Assembly: GCF_024347415.1 (NCBI RefSeq)
Contig: NZ_AP025476.1
Span: forward strand, 1,302,001-1,366,000
Direction of reading: 5' to 3'
DNA length: 64,000 bases
Source: Vibrio crassostreae
GTDB taxonomy: Bacteria > Pseudomonadota > Gammaproteobacteria > Enterobacterales > Vibrionaceae
This document shows positions 42,816 through 52,400 of the stretch, in pieces. Each line of letters starts with the position of its first letter. Position 1 is the stretch's first letter. Below the pieces are notes generated by a model that ran no database searches, had not been told where the DNA came from, and saw only the letters and a list, made by a program, of their open reading frames with translations. A program made the translations under genes and the position numbers.

Positions 42816-44189
42816 ATGTTGCTCTCTTCAATTATTCATCACACACGCGGTGATTTTGTTCGCAGGTTGATTGCCATAGCTTTGCCAATCACCTTGCAGA
42901 GCATCATGTTCTCGAGTCGAGGCTTAGTGGATGTGTTGATGCTAGGTCAGCTTGGCGAAGCAGACATTGCGGCTGTGGGTGTGGCGAGTCGTGCGATGTT
43001 CGTGACGACCATTATGCTGGTGGGTGTCACCACCGGCGGCGCTCTTCTTACTGCTCAATATTGGGGAGCGGGCAATAGACAAGGGGTGAGAGAAAGCACA
43101 GCACTAACCTGGCTGGTTTCGACGTTGTTTGCGCTGTTGACCATCGTGTCCTTTGTCTCTTTCCCGGCACAAATCATGGGCGTGACGACTGACTCTCAAG
43201 AAGTCATCAGCTTGGGCGTTGAATACATCGTTATCACCTCATTTAGCATGTTAGCCGTATCGTGTGTCAGCAGTATGGCCGTTGGCCTAAGAGCGATGCA
43301 CAAACCTGGATTGAGTACCTTCTTCAGTGGTATTGGTATCCTGTCTAACGTGTTCTTAAACTGGGTACTGATTTTCGGTAACTTAGGATTTCCGGCTCTT
43401 GGCATCAAAGGTGCGGCGATTGCGACCGTACTGAGTGGCGCAATTGAAGTGGCGACCTTGTTTGGTTACCTCTATTTCTCTAAACATTTATTAGCCTTCA
43501 AACTTTGTGATATCAAAGCTGCGGCAACGGTGGAGAAAGTCGTTCGCTTCTTGAAATTGTCTCTGCCGACAACCTTCAACTTTTTAGCTTGGGCTGGTGG
43601 CTTATTCGCTTATCACGCCATCATGGGGCAATCGGGCGTGCAAGGTTTAGCTGCGCTTTCGGTGATGACGCCCGTTGAGTCTATCTCGTTGAGTTTATTG
43701 ATTGGCATGTCGAATGCTGCCGCGGTTTTAGTGGGTAACCAACTCGGTGCGAAGAACAATGAAGCGGTTTACTACCAAGCTCTCGGCTTAACGATTTTGT
43801 GCTTCTTAACCAGTATTGTGGTGGCAATTTTCCTCTACTTTATACAAACGCCAATATTGAATGCCTTTAGTGCTTTGACAGAAGAAACCCGAGCGCTTTC
43901 AGAGAAGTTTATTGTGATTCTGAGTGTGGGTATTGTCATCCGCTCTATTCCAATGACAGTGATCGTTGGTGTACTCAGAGCGGGTGGTGACGTGAAGTTT
44001 TGTCTATACCAAGATCTGATTGCTCAGTGGGTGATAGGTATTCCTTTGGCAGCCATCGCCGCTATTTACTTTAAGCTTCCACCTGAGTGGGTTTACCTAC
44101 TGTTCCTTACTGAAGAAGTGATTAAGTGGGGCGGGGCGCTCTATCGCATGAAAACAAGAAAATGGATTAAAAACTTGATAGGAAGTTGA
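42816..44189 (+). CDS. MATE-family efflux transporter
   Basis: A 457-residue membrane protein with about twelve hydrophobic segments in two related halves. ALPITLQSIMFSSRGLVDVLMLGQLGEADIAAVGVASR is the MATE N-terminal signature, and MTPVESISLSLLIGMSNAAAVLVGNQLGA is its second-half counterpart. MATE pumps export cationic drugs or metabolites in exchange for sodium or protons. Divergent from the SDR gene with 96 bases between. No obvious ribosome site precedes ATG 42816. The substrate is unknown; it is not clearly NorM. Confidence 0.9.
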   Translation: MLLSSIIHHTRGDFVRRLIAIALPITLQSIMFSSRGLVDVLMLGQLGEADIAAVGVASRAMFVTTIMLVGVTTGGALLTAQYWGAGNRQGVRESTALTWLVSTLFALLTIVSFVSFPAQIMGVTTDSQEVISLGVEYIVITSFSMLAVSCVSSMAVGLRAMHKPGLSTFFSGIGILSNVFLNWVLIFGNLGFPALGIKGAAIATVLSGAIEVATLFGYLYFSKHLLAFKLCDIKAAATVEKVVRFLKLSLPTTFNFLAWAGGLFAYHAIMGQSGVQGLAALSVMTPVESISLSLLIGMSNAAAVLVGNQLGAKNNEAVYYQALGLTILCFLTSIVVAIFLYFIQTPILNAFSALTEETRALSEKFIVILSVGIVIRSIPMTVIVGVLRAGGDVKFCLYQDLIAQWVIGIPLAAIAAIYFKLPPEWVYLLFLTEEVIKWGGALYRMKTRKWIKNLIGS

Positions 44190-44311
44190 AGTAGGACGCA
44201 CCAATCACATCACTTTATCGTTGGTGTGTGATCTATCTTTCAAAATACTTCCTCCTAACAGGGAATTAGTGTAGATTCTCCTTCCAAATTCTAACTAATG
44301 TGAGCTGTTTA

Positions 44312-44983
44312 ATGTTAAAGCTGTCAGACCTATGTAAAGGCTACGTCGATGGGGGGGAGTTTCACCCTGTTTTGCAAGGTGCTGAATTAACATTAAACCA
44401 AGGTGACCAGCTAGCATTAATGGGAGAAAGTGGTTCAGGTAAAAGTACTTTACTGAACCTTATTGCGGGGTTAGACCTAGCTGATTCAGGTGAAATTGCT
44501 TTCCCTCACTTCAATATGCACGACTCTACCGAGCGTGACCGCACCGCTTATCGCAGAAACAACATCGGCCATATCTTTCAGCAGTTCAACTTACTGCCGA
44601 CATTGAACATTGCCGATAACATTCGTTTTTGCCGCCAATTAAAAGGCTTACCCGAAGACAAGGGGCTCTGGCGACAGATCCTTTCTGCTTTAGATCTGAT
44701 GCCTTTGCTTGGTCGTTATCCTGAAGAGGCGTCTGGTGGTCAGCAACAACGTGCGGCAATTGCTCGTGCGCTGTATATGGAACCAAAAATCTTACTGGCC
44801 GATGAGCCGACAGGTAGCTTAGATGAGCGCAACGCTGAAGCGGTAATGCGTTTGCTGACCTCTTTGGCTCGCCAATTAGAATGTACATTACTGTTGGTAA
44901 CACACAGTGAGAAAGTAGCGCTGCATATGGATGGCAGGATCCGCCTACAAGGAGGGCAACTGCATGTTATGGCCCGTAGTTAA
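44312..44983 (+). CDS. ABC transporter ATP-binding protein (MacB/LolD-like)
   Basis: A 223-residue ATPase. Walker A is GESGSGKST, the Q loop lies in IFQQFNLLPTL, the signature is ASGGQQQR, and Walker B is ILLADEPTGSLD followed by the switch His in LLVTHS. The class is the LolD/MacB/FtsE branch that works with FtsX-type permeases. ATG 44312 is chosen by alignment; GTG 44300 would add four residues. Its 3' end overlaps the permease gene by 20 bases. With the downstream permease and AttH-like protein it forms a three-gene operon. Probable role: mechanical transmission across the envelope rather than import. Confidence 0.92.
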   Translation: MLKLSDLCKGYVDGGEFHPVLQGAELTLNQGDQLALMGESGSGKSTLLNLIAGLDLADSGEIAFPHFNMHDSTERDRTAYRRNNIGHIFQQFNLLPTLNIADNIRFCRQLKGLPEDKGLWRQILSALDLMPLLGRYPEEASGGQQQRAAIARALYMEPKILLADEPTGSLDERNAEAVMRLLTSLARQLECTLLLVTHSEKVALHMDGRIRLQGGQLHVMARS

Positions 44984-47417
44984 GGCACTACTCGGTCATT
45001 ATCGACGTTACCCACTTCAGATTATCTTGGTATGGCTTGGTTTAACCCTAGGCGTATCACTTTTGGTTGGTGTTACTGCCATTAACCAACACGCCAAGCA
45101 AAGCTATGCACATGGCGAAAAACTCTTTTCGAATCCTCTTCCTTACCGTATTCGACCAAAACACAACGCCAATAAAATTCCGCAAGGCTTTTATATCCAT
45201 CTTCGACGTGAAGGCTTTCAGCAGTGTTCTCCTTTTGATCACCACCGTATCACTGATGAAAATGGTTCAAATTTCATGCTGATTGGCATAGATCCAGTCT
45301 CTATGCTTCAACTGCAGCCGGGCGTTGCGTTAAAAGATCTCAATACGTTAAATCTAATGAAACCGCCATATCCGATCCTTGTGAGCGACGATCTCGCCGA
45401 ACACATGGAGTGGAAAAACGGTGACTATATCCACCTTATGGATGGCTCTGAGCTTGGTCCATTAATGGTTGATCAAAACAACATCATTGATGGTACAAGG
45501 CTGATTGCTGATATCTCGCTACTGAGAATGCTGAAACGCAGCGCAGGCCTCTCGGTGATTGCATGCTCAGACATGTCGCCTGAGAAGTTTGAGCGTCTTA
45601 AAAACATGCTACCCAATGGTTTGACAATCTCACGCAGCTCTAAAGCGGAATTAGAGTCACTGACTAGCGCTTTTCACTTAAATCTTAAAGCGATGGGTAT
45701 GCTGTCGTTTGTGGTTGGTTTATTCATTTTCTATCAAGCGATGTCGCTGTCGTTTATTCAGCGTCAACCGTTAGTCGGTATCTTAAGACAAACAGGTGTG
45801 TCGGGCTGGCAACTGGCTAAAGCACTTTGCTTAGAGCTACTGCTATTGGTCGGACTGAGCTGGATCTGCGGTAATATTTTTGGTGTCATGTTAGCCAATC
45901 AATTGTTACCTGCGGTATCTTCAAGCTTAGGTGATTTATACGATGCCAACGTTGGTTTAACGATTGACTGGAATTGGCGCTGGAGCGGCTACAGCTTATT
46001 GATGGCGTTACTTGGTGCGTTCTTAGCCTGCGCTTGGCCATTGGTACGTTTGCTTAGATCACAACCGATTCGTTTGACCTCTCGATTGTCTTTGATGCGT
46101 TTTGCGGGTACTGAGTTTACTTGGCAAGCTTTGATTGGCTGTGGCTTCTTGGTTGCAGCTGTCGCTGTGTATCAAGCCCCTCAGACTCAAGAAACGGGTT
46201 TTGCGATTATCGCACTGATGCTAATTAGTGTGGCTTTGTTTACACCGTTCTTGATGTGGAAGTTATTTAACAGCTTATCTTATTCATTGCGCTGGGTTCG
46301 TGCTCGTTGGTTCTTCGCGGACGCCGCTTCAAGCATGAGCTACCGTGGCGTGGCGACGATGGCCTTTATGTTGGCATTAACAGCCAATATTGGGGTAGAA
46401 ACCATGGTGGGTAGCTTTAGAGATACTACTGATAAATGGTTAACACAGCGCCTGGCCGCCGATCTTTATATCTACCCAACCAACAATGCCGCTGCTCGTA
46501 TGAGTAACTGGCTGTCAGAACAACCTGAAGTAGATTCGGTTTGGTGGCGTTGGGAGAAAGATGTTGCTTCTCCAGTCGGCAGTATTCAGGTTGTCAGTAC
46601 GGGTCCTTCTGAAGGCGAACTAGAAGCGCTGACAATCAAATTAGGTATTCCGAATTACTGGTACCACTTACACCACTCTAAAGGTGTGTTGATCAGCGAA
46701 TCGATGTCTCTCAAGTTGGGGATTCGCCCTGGTGACTACATTGACCTCTATGATAGCCTCGGCTCTGGTTGGCAGGTTGTTGGAGTTTATTACGATTATG
46801 GTAACCCTTACCATCAAGTCATGATGTCACATCGAAACTGGCTGTATGGGTTTGCAGGGCGGGGTAATGTAGGCCTTGGCGTAATACTCAAAGATGATGT
46901 TAATTCGGTAGGCCTTCGCAGCCGATTAGAAAGCGTATTCAGGCTTGGCTCTGAGCGTGTATTCGATAACAACAATATTCACAGTCAAGCGATGCGTGTG
47001 TTTGATAGAACGTTCGCGATTGCAGATACATTAGGCAACATCACCTTGGTTATTGCAGTCTTCGGTATCTTCTTTGCTACTGTAGCGGGTGAAGTGTCTC
47101 GACAAAGACATATATCCTTGCAGCGCTGTTTGGGTGTCTCGGCGAAAGAGCTGATTCTGACAGGTAGCTTGCAGCTGTTTGTATTTGGGCTTATTTCCTC
47201 CTTGATTGCGATTCCGCTTGGCTTGGCGCTAGCGAGCTTAATTGTTGATATCGTGATAAAGCAGTCTTTTGGGTGGTCACTCGAGTTACAAGTGATTCCT
47301 TGGGATTATTTGCAGACATTTGCGTGGGCCATGGCAGCATTGATGCTCGCTGGTGCTTTACCAGTGATGAGAATGATTCGGAACACTCCGATGAAGTCAC
47401 TGAGGGATGCGCTTTAG
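44964..47417 (+). CDS. FtsX-like ABC transporter permease
   Basis: An 817-residue permease with ten or so membrane helices and two large extracytoplasmic domains, in the doubled FtsX layout of the AttFG/lipoprotein-release type. The first helix is LQIILVWLGLTLGVSLLVGVTAI; the core helix groups are MLSFVVGLFIFYQAMSLSFIQRQ and ITLVIAVFGIFFATVAGEVSRQR, each followed by two more helices. A strong AAGGAGG precedes ATG 44964, inside the ATPase gene. It starts 20 bases before the ATPase stop and ends one base before the next start, so all three are translationally coupled. Confidence 0.9.
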   Translation: MLWPVVKALLGHYRRYPLQIILVWLGLTLGVSLLVGVTAINQHAKQSYAHGEKLFSNPLPYRIRPKHNANKIPQGFYIHLRREGFQQCSPFDHHRITDENGSNFMLIGIDPVSMLQLQPGVALKDLNTLNLMKPPYPILVSDDLAEHMEWKNGDYIHLMDGSELGPLMVDQNNIIDGTRLIADISLLRMLKRSAGLSVIACSDMSPEKFERLKNMLPNGLTISRSSKAELESLTSAFHLNLKAMGMLSFVVGLFIFYQAMSLSFIQRQPLVGILRQTGVSGWQLAKALCLELLLLVGLSWICGNIFGVMLANQLLPAVSSSLGDLYDANVGLTIDWNWRWSGYSLLMALLGAFLACAWPLVRLLRSQPIRLTSRLSLMRFAGTEFTWQALIGCGFLVAAVAVYQAPQTQETGFAIIALMLISVALFTPFLMWKLFNSLSYSLRWVRARWFFADAASSMSYRGVATMAFMLALTANIGVETMVGSFRDTTDKWLTQRLAADLYIYPTNNAAARMSNWLSEQPEVDSVWWRWEKDVASPVGSIQVVSTGPSEGELEALTIKLGIPNYWYHLHHSKGVLISESMSLKLGIRPGDYIDLYDSLGSGWQVVGVYYDYGNPYHQVMMSHRNWLYGFAGRGNVGLGVILKDDVNSVGLRSRLESVFRLGSERVFDNNNIHSQAMRVFDRTFAIADTLGNITLVIAVFGIFFATVAGEVSRQRHISLQRCLGVSAKELILTGSLQLFVFGLISSLIAIPLGLALASLIVDIVIKQSFGWSLELQVIPWDYLQTFAWAMAALMLAGALPVMRMIRNTPMKSLRDAL

Positions 47418-47418
47418 T

Positions 47419-48555
47419 ATGTTTTTACGGAATAGCTCAACTAAGTTAAGACATCGAATCCTGTCTTCTCTTCTATTAACCAGTTTCTTCAGCATCTTTT
47501 TAAGTGTTTGGGGCTATTACTCCTATTTCATCGATCCCGGTGAAAAGGGCGAGAATGAAGTTAACTCGGTATTGGTTAGTGAACATTTCAATGTGTTTGA
47601 GCCAGTGTTACCAGACCGCAATGTTTCGCTACCACAAGATTTTAAGTTCCACCCAGAGTTTCAACATGAGTGGTGGCATTACTTTGCGTCTTTGAAAGGC
47701 GATGATGGCAAAGACTATTCGGTTCAGTGGAGTTTTTTCCGTATTGCAACGGACGAACGTGAAACTCCTGGGTGGCAAAGCCCTCAAGTCTATATCTCAA
47801 ATGTAGTGGTCTCTTCTAAGTCCAAAGTATGGAAAGAACAGCGCATGGCTCGTGGCGGCATTGGCCAAGCGGGGATGACTAACCGTCCATTCAGACTTTG
47901 GATTGATAACTGGAACTGGCGTGCACTCGGCAACACACCATTTCCAGGCCGTCTTCAAGTGCAAACTGACACTTTTGGACTTGAGCTCGACACTATTGCA
48001 AAAGGGCCATATGTACTCAACGGCGATAATGGCTATCAGAAAAAACACGACTTATTACCTGTCGCGTCTTATAACTTCAGCGCTCCATTTTTATCTTTGA
48101 GTGGTGTGTTGAACTTAGACGGCGTTACCAAGGAAGTGGAAGGAACTGCGTGGGTACATAAAGAGTGGGGTAGTGGCTTACTTGGAGTGGGTCAACAAGG
48201 TTGGGATTGGTTTGTGTTTAATCTCGATGACGGCACTGCGTTAAGTATTAACCGTTATCGTCATAACCAACAGTTGCCTTACGTATTTGGTACATTAGCA
48301 ACGCGCTCTGGCAAAGTTTACCAATTGACGGAATCCGATATTTCAATTCAACCATTGCAAAATACAACGTTGATGAATGGAAGGCGGATGCCTCTGCAGT
48401 GGATCATTAATGTCCCTAAGCATGATATCAACCTCACGACGCGTATTATACGCAGGGATATGTGGCTTCCTTTTGTCATACCATATTGGGAAGGGCCGAT
48501 TAAGGCGAGCGGGAGTCATGAAGCGACAGGCTTTATGCAATTAACCGGCTACTAA
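47419..48555 (+). CDS. AttH-like (CrtC-type lipocalin-like) protein
   Basis: A 378-residue protein with an N-terminal membrane anchor or signal (ILSSLLLTSFFSIFLSVWGYY) and then the AttH/CrtC double lipocalin-like fold: PEFQHEWWHYFASL, YSVQWSFFRIA, VEGTAWVHKEWGSG, and WDWFVFNLDDGTAL. These proteins bind hydrophobic ligands in the periplasm and are often encoded with an ABC/FtsX pair. Here it is the last gene of such an operon, starting one base after the permease stop, so it is the likely ligand-handling subunit. The ligand, perhaps a lipid, is unknown. Confidence 0.87.
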   Translation: MFLRNSSTKLRHRILSSLLLTSFFSIFLSVWGYYSYFIDPGEKGENEVNSVLVSEHFNVFEPVLPDRNVSLPQDFKFHPEFQHEWWHYFASLKGDDGKDYSVQWSFFRIATDERETPGWQSPQVYISNVVVSSKSKVWKEQRMARGGIGQAGMTNRPFRLWIDNWNWRALGNTPFPGRLQVQTDTFGLELDTIAKGPYVLNGDNGYQKKHDLLPVASYNFSAPFLSLSGVLNLDGVTKEVEGTAWVHKEWGSGLLGVGQQGWDWFVFNLDDGTALSINRYRHNQQLPYVFGTLATRSGKVYQLTESDISIQPLQNTTLMNGRRMPLQWIINVPKHDINLTTRIIRRDMWLPFVIPYWEGPIKASGSHEATGFMQLTGY

Positions 48556-48564
48556 AAAACACCT

Positions 48565-48592
48565 AAGGCTATCATTTGATAGCCTTTTTTTA
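48565..48592 (+). terminator. Terminator of the ABC/AttH operon
   Basis: AAGGCTATC and GATAGCCTT pair around ATTT and are followed by seven T, ten bases after the AttH-like stop. Confidence 0.88.
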
Positions 48593-48830
48593 TGTCTGAG
48601 ACTTTTATCCAACCCCAATGAATTGTGCATACAGGTTCGATGATCTCATCTATACTTAATTCATGGCGCAGAACAACATTATGGAATATACGACGTATTG
48701 TTTAGTATTTGTAGGAAAAACCGAAGTTAAACATCCGAAGAAGTGATTATCTATCAATTAGACTTGGATATAAACTCGTGGTTATTCTTTGTTATTCGTT
48801 TATTTAAATAATAAATATAAGGGCGAAATC

Positions 48831-49994
48831 ATGACCGACGTCATCCGTGACTTCTTTAAAATGGAATCTGCTGGCGGCATCATCCTAGTAATCGCTGCGG
48901 CGATCGCAATGTTTGTAGCAAACTCACCACTGAACGAAATGTACCAAGGTGTACTTCACAGTTACGTTCTTGGTATGTCTGTGTCTCACTGGATTAACGA
49001 TGGCTTAATGGCTGTCTTCTTCCTTCTAATCGGCTTAGAAGTTAAGCGCGAACTTTTGGAAGGCGCATTAAAGTCTAAAGAGACAGCAATCTTCCCAGCT
49101 ATCGCAGCTGTGGGTGGTATGTTAGCTCCTGCACTTATTTACGTGCTATTTAACTCAAGTAACCCTGAAGCGCTTCAAGGTTGGGCTATCCCGGCTGCAA
49201 CAGATATCGCATTCGCACTGGGTATCATGGCTCTTCTTGGTAACCGTGTACCGGTAAGCCTGAAGGTATTCTTACTAGCATTGGCAATTATCGATGACCT
49301 AGGTGTTGTTGTTATCATTGCACTGTTCTACTCAGGTGACCTATCAACGCTTGCACTGACGGTTGGCTTTATCGCGACTGGTGTGTTGTTCATGCTAAAT
49401 AACAAGCACGTAACTAAGCTGAGTGTGTACTTAATTGTTGGTGCGATCCTGTGGTTCGCTGTATTGAAATCTGGTGTTCACGCAACATTAGCTGGTGTAG
49501 TAATTGGTTTTGCTATCCCACTAAAAGGCAATAAGGGAGAGCATTCTCCGCTGAAACACCTAGAGCATGCTTTGCACCCATACGTAGCTTTTGCAATTTT
49601 GCCAATCTTCGCATTTGCAAACGCAGGCATCTCACTAGAAGGCATCTCAATTTCAAATCTTACAGGCATGCTACCGCTTGGTATTGCTATGGGTCTATTG
49701 GTTGGTAAGCCACTGGGTATATTCCTATTCAGCTGGGGTGCTGTGAAAACGGGCGTAGCTAAGCTTCCTGAAGGTGTGAACTTCATGAACATCTTCGCGG
49801 TATCTGTGTTGTGTGGTATTGGCTTTACGATGTCTATCTTTATCTCTTCATTGGCATTTGGTCCAACGAATGCAGATTTTGATACGCTAGCTCGATTAGG
49901 CATCCTGATGGGATCTACGACAGCAGCTATCTTAGGTTACTTCCTGCTAAGTATTTCTCTACCGAAAACTAAGCACCAAGAAGTAAAACTATAA
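48831..49994 (+). CDS. nhaA: Na+/H+ antiporter NhaA
   Basis: A 387-residue membrane antiporter, one residue shorter than the E. coli protein. I chose ATG 48831 ([19 protein letters not shown]) because AAGGGCG lies 6 bases upstream; an open frame extends to 48789. The ion-binding Asp pair is in [15 protein letters not shown], and the family blocks [18 protein letters not shown] and [15 protein letters not shown] are intact. NhaA exports sodium for protons, important for a marine organism at alkaline pH. Monocistronic, with a terminator close behind. Confidence 0.97.
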   Translation: MTDVIRDFFKMESAGGIILVIAAAIAMFVANSPLNEMYQGVLHSYVLGMSVSHWINDGLMAVFFLLIGLEVKRELLEGALKSKETAIFPAIAAVGGMLAPALIYVLFNSSNPEALQGWAIPAATDIAFALGIMALLGNRVPVSLKVFLLALAIIDDLGVVVIIALFYSGDLSTLALTVGFIATGVLFMLNNKHVTKLSVYLIVGAILWFAVLKSGVHATLAGVVIGFAIPLKGNKGEHSPLKHLEHALHPYVAFAILPIFAFANAGISLEGISISNLTGMLPLGIAMGLLVGKPLGIFLFSWGAVKTGVAKLPEGVNFMNIFAVSVLCGIGFTMSIFISSLAFGPTNADFDTLARLGILMGSTTAAILGYFLLSISLPKTKHQEVKL

Positions 49995-50046
49995 CCGGTA
50001 ATTGGTTAGGTTAACGATCGAGCCGATTCCTGTGTAGCAAGAAGAG

Positions 50047-50120
50047 CCACTGAGTCATTCCCGAGATTCAGTGGTTACAAAGAACAAAAAGCCGTGATAG
50101 GCAACCCTATCACGGCTTTA
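50047..50120 (+). terminator. Double hairpin terminator after nhaA
   Basis: A first stem CCACTGA/TCAGTGG (50048-50074) is followed by a strong one, AAAGCCGTGATAGG paired with CCTATCACGGCTTT around CAAC (50088-50119). The second has A/T arms on both sides and can serve the converging OmpA lipoprotein gene too. Confidence 0.75.
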
Positions 50121-50185
50121 TTGATCTTGTCGCTAAGCAGTCTTTGTAAGATAACCCACGTTACACTTTCAGTGACAATGTCACG

Positions 50186-50797
50186 CTATTTTTCTAGCGT
50201 GGTAAAAATGGTCCATTCTTCTACGATCTGCTCACTTAACCCAACTACTGTCGCTGTTACCTTACGGTTCAGTGCGTGTGAAGTAGGGTCATCACCATCG
50301 TTTTCTAATCGTTCTTCACCATAGCCGACAATTCTCACACGCTCTGGTTCGATACCATTCGACAGTAACTCGTCTTGAACATTGTTTGCTCGTTTTTTTG
50401 AAAGGTCTAAGTTGTACTCGTTGGAACCCACTTTACTCGCATAGCCTTGTATTTCAATCGATGCACTTTTGTAGGTTGCAAGAAACTCTGCCATCGTGCT
50501 GATCTGGTCTGAGAAGATTGGATTCACTTCAAATGAGTCATGAGCAAAGAGTATTTTTAGCTGTCTGACTTCTTCCGCACGAATCGTTTCTCCACAACCA
50601 TCATTGTCGACTTGTGACGTTTCAGGCGTACCAGGGCAGATATCACGAGCGTTTACCACACCATCTTTATCATCGTCTTGCAGGTCTGCAATCTGCTCAG
50701 CTTCAGGTGTCTCGATATAGGCCTCTTCCTGCTGGTTCGAACAGGCAAGTAAAGTCATCGTTAACACGGGAAGTAATAAGTAAGGTATTTTCATCAT
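50186..50797 (-). CDS. OmpA-family lipoprotein linked to the LapA-type system
   Basis: A 203-residue lipoprotein: signal ending MTLLAC, a short acidic linker with one thrombospondin type 3-like Ca-binding repeat (DDDKDGVVNARDICPGTP), then an OmpA domain (ASIEIQGYASKVGSNEYN, followed by LSKKRANNVQDELL). ATG 50797 has GGAG 5 bases upstream and starts at the codon that overlaps the TolC stop region, so it is translationally coupled to that gene. Similar OmpA proteins accompany LapE-type TolC genes beside large type I-secreted adhesins. It probably anchors the exporter to peptidoglycan. Confidence 0.88.
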   Translation of the reverse strand: MMKIPYLLLPVLTMTLLACSNQQEEAYIETPEAEQIADLQDDDKDGVVNARDICPGTPETSQVDNDGCGETIRAEEVRQLKILFAHDSFEVNPIFSDQISTMAEFLATYKSASIEIQGYASKVGSNEYNLDLSKKRANNVQDELLSNGIEPERVRIVGYGEERLENDGDDPTSHALNRKVTATVVGLSEQIVEEWTIFTTLEK

Positions 50798-52104
50798 TAA
50801 TACTCCACGGGCGTAGTCCACTCTTCTGGAATGTCGACCAGTAGAGCATTCAATAAAGAACCTGTCGCGTTCATCACACGGTACTTAGCGTACTGCTCTG
50901 AATAGTGGGCATCTAGGTAATCTTTACGGGCTTCAAATAGTTCGTTCTCAGTGTTGAGTAAGTCAAGCAGAGTACGTTTGCCTATTCGGTATTGTTTTTC
51001 ATATGCGATAACAGTTTCCGAAGCTGAATCAACATGGTCGGATAGAAAGTTCTTTTGTTGTAACGTTAGATCCAATGCACTCCATGAGAGGCGAAGACCT
51101 TCTTCCACTTGTCGATAAGCGCGATCTCTCAGGTCTTTGGCTTTGTTCAATTGGTATGCCGCAGCTTCTGAATTAGCACTGTCTGTTCCGCCGTTGTACA
51201 AGTTATATCGCATGCGTAGCATCGCGAGGGTCTCTTGACTTGAGCCTTCATCGCCACCTGCATCATCACGCCACGACTGAGAAGCCTCGATGGAGAAGGT
51301 AGGGTAGTTCACGCCCTTTGATTGTTTGTATTGGAAGTGGGCTGAATCGACATCTGCGTTTGCGACTTTGATTACAGGGTGCTGGTCTAATGCATCAACA
51401 ATGGCGTCGGTTAATGACAAAGGAATTCTAGAAATATCGGCTCTTGGGTAGATTAAGCCTAGGGGTTCTTGACCAACTACTCGTCTAAACTGGGTGTGGG
51501 TATCGATCAAATTATTCTGTGCGGCCAACAAGTTACCATGAGCTTTTGCAATCCTAGCTTCTACCTGAGATACATCCGCTGTTGAACCTATGCCTGAATT
51601 CGCTCGTTTCTTTATATCTTTATAGATTTTCTTGTGTATTGAAAGGTTACTTTCTGACAGTGCCAGCACTTCAGTGGCTTTTACTGCGTCTAGATAAATT
51701 TGTGTTACCTCAAGCGCTTTGTCTTCGGCATCCGCGATCAATTGCAAACGTACCGACTCGGCTTCTGCGGCAGTACGATCAATGTCGTACAGTGTCGCGG
51801 AACCATCCCACAGCAATTGAGTGAGAGAAATCGTCGCTTCCTTTCTTGTTAGATCGGTATCGGGGCCGTTATTTGGTGCAGGGTTTATACCTTCGTATCC
51901 AATACCAGCATCAAGATCGATGCTGGGCTTGTATGCGCCTCCAGAGGCATCATTACGTTTTTTCACGCTCACATATTCATTAAAGATGCTTTTTATCTCT
52001 GGATTCGTTGCCAAAGTAATAGCTACAGACTGTTCCAGAGTTTGAGCGGTGAGCGGTGTTGCAGTAACTAAGCAGCACATGATGGATAATTTAAACAATT
52101 TCAA
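50797..52104 (-). CDS. TolC-like outer-membrane channel of a LapE type
   Basis: A 435-residue TolC-family protein with a Sec signal (CCLVTATPLTAQ) and two repeated OEP domains (TLEQSVAITLATNPEIKSIFNEY; LTDAIVDALDQHPVIKVANADV), each with a helical hairpin, and the conserved end KYRVMNATGSLLNAL. The start is TTG 52104 with GGAGAG 5 bases upstream. It is divergent from a LapA-type adhesin gene, as LapE-like channels usually are, and would be the outer-membrane exit of type I secretion. The cognate ABC transporter and membrane fusion protein are not in this window. Confidence 0.9.
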   Translation of the reverse strand: MKLFKLSIMCCLVTATPLTAQTLEQSVAITLATNPEIKSIFNEYVSVKKRNDASGGAYKPSIDLDAGIGYEGINPAPNNGPDTDLTRKEATISLTQLLWDGSATLYDIDRTAAEAESVRLQLIADAEDKALEVTQIYLDAVKATEVLALSESNLSIHKKIYKDIKKRANSGIGSTADVSQVEARIAKAHGNLLAAQNNLIDTHTQFRRVVGQEPLGLIYPRADISRIPLSLTDAIVDALDQHPVIKVANADVDSAHFQYKQSKGVNYPTFSIEASQSWRDDAGGDEGSSQETLAMLRMRYNLYNGGTDSANSEAAAYQLNKAKDLRDRAYRQVEEGLRLSWSALDLTLQQKNFLSDHVDSASETVIAYEKQYRIGKRTLLDLLNTENELFEARKDYLDAHYSEQYAKYRVMNATGSLLNALLVDIPEEWTTPVEY

Positions 52105-52400
52105 AGTAGCTCTCCTTCTACTTTCAATGTCTCATCCGTTTCCCAACCTACGTTTACCGCTGAATTGAGAGAAGGGTATTAAACGAAGCTTAGGACATTT
52201 GCAAAAAAATGCGAAGTTTGTTGGTTTTTTTTTTGAATGTAAGTCGCTATTGCTATTGACTAATTTTCAAAGTGCTTTATCTGAACCACTTTGGTGAGTT
52301 GATTATCAATAGTGCCACTACTAAATTTATTGTAGGAAATAGCCACAGCGCAGAGTGGGATTGAATCCGCGTTTGGTGTGTTCTGGGTAGAAGTGGGAAT
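52105..52400. promoter_or_regulatory. Divergent promoter region of the LapA-type adhesin and its TolC
   Basis: A 296-base intergenic region with a run of about ten T (52227-52236) between divergent genes. It should contain both promoters. I see no operator of a factor I can name. Confidence 0.45.

Noticed and set aside
49478..49903. 141-codon minus-strand frame inside nhaA
   Set aside because: Antisense to conserved NhaA membrane helices, no ribosome site.
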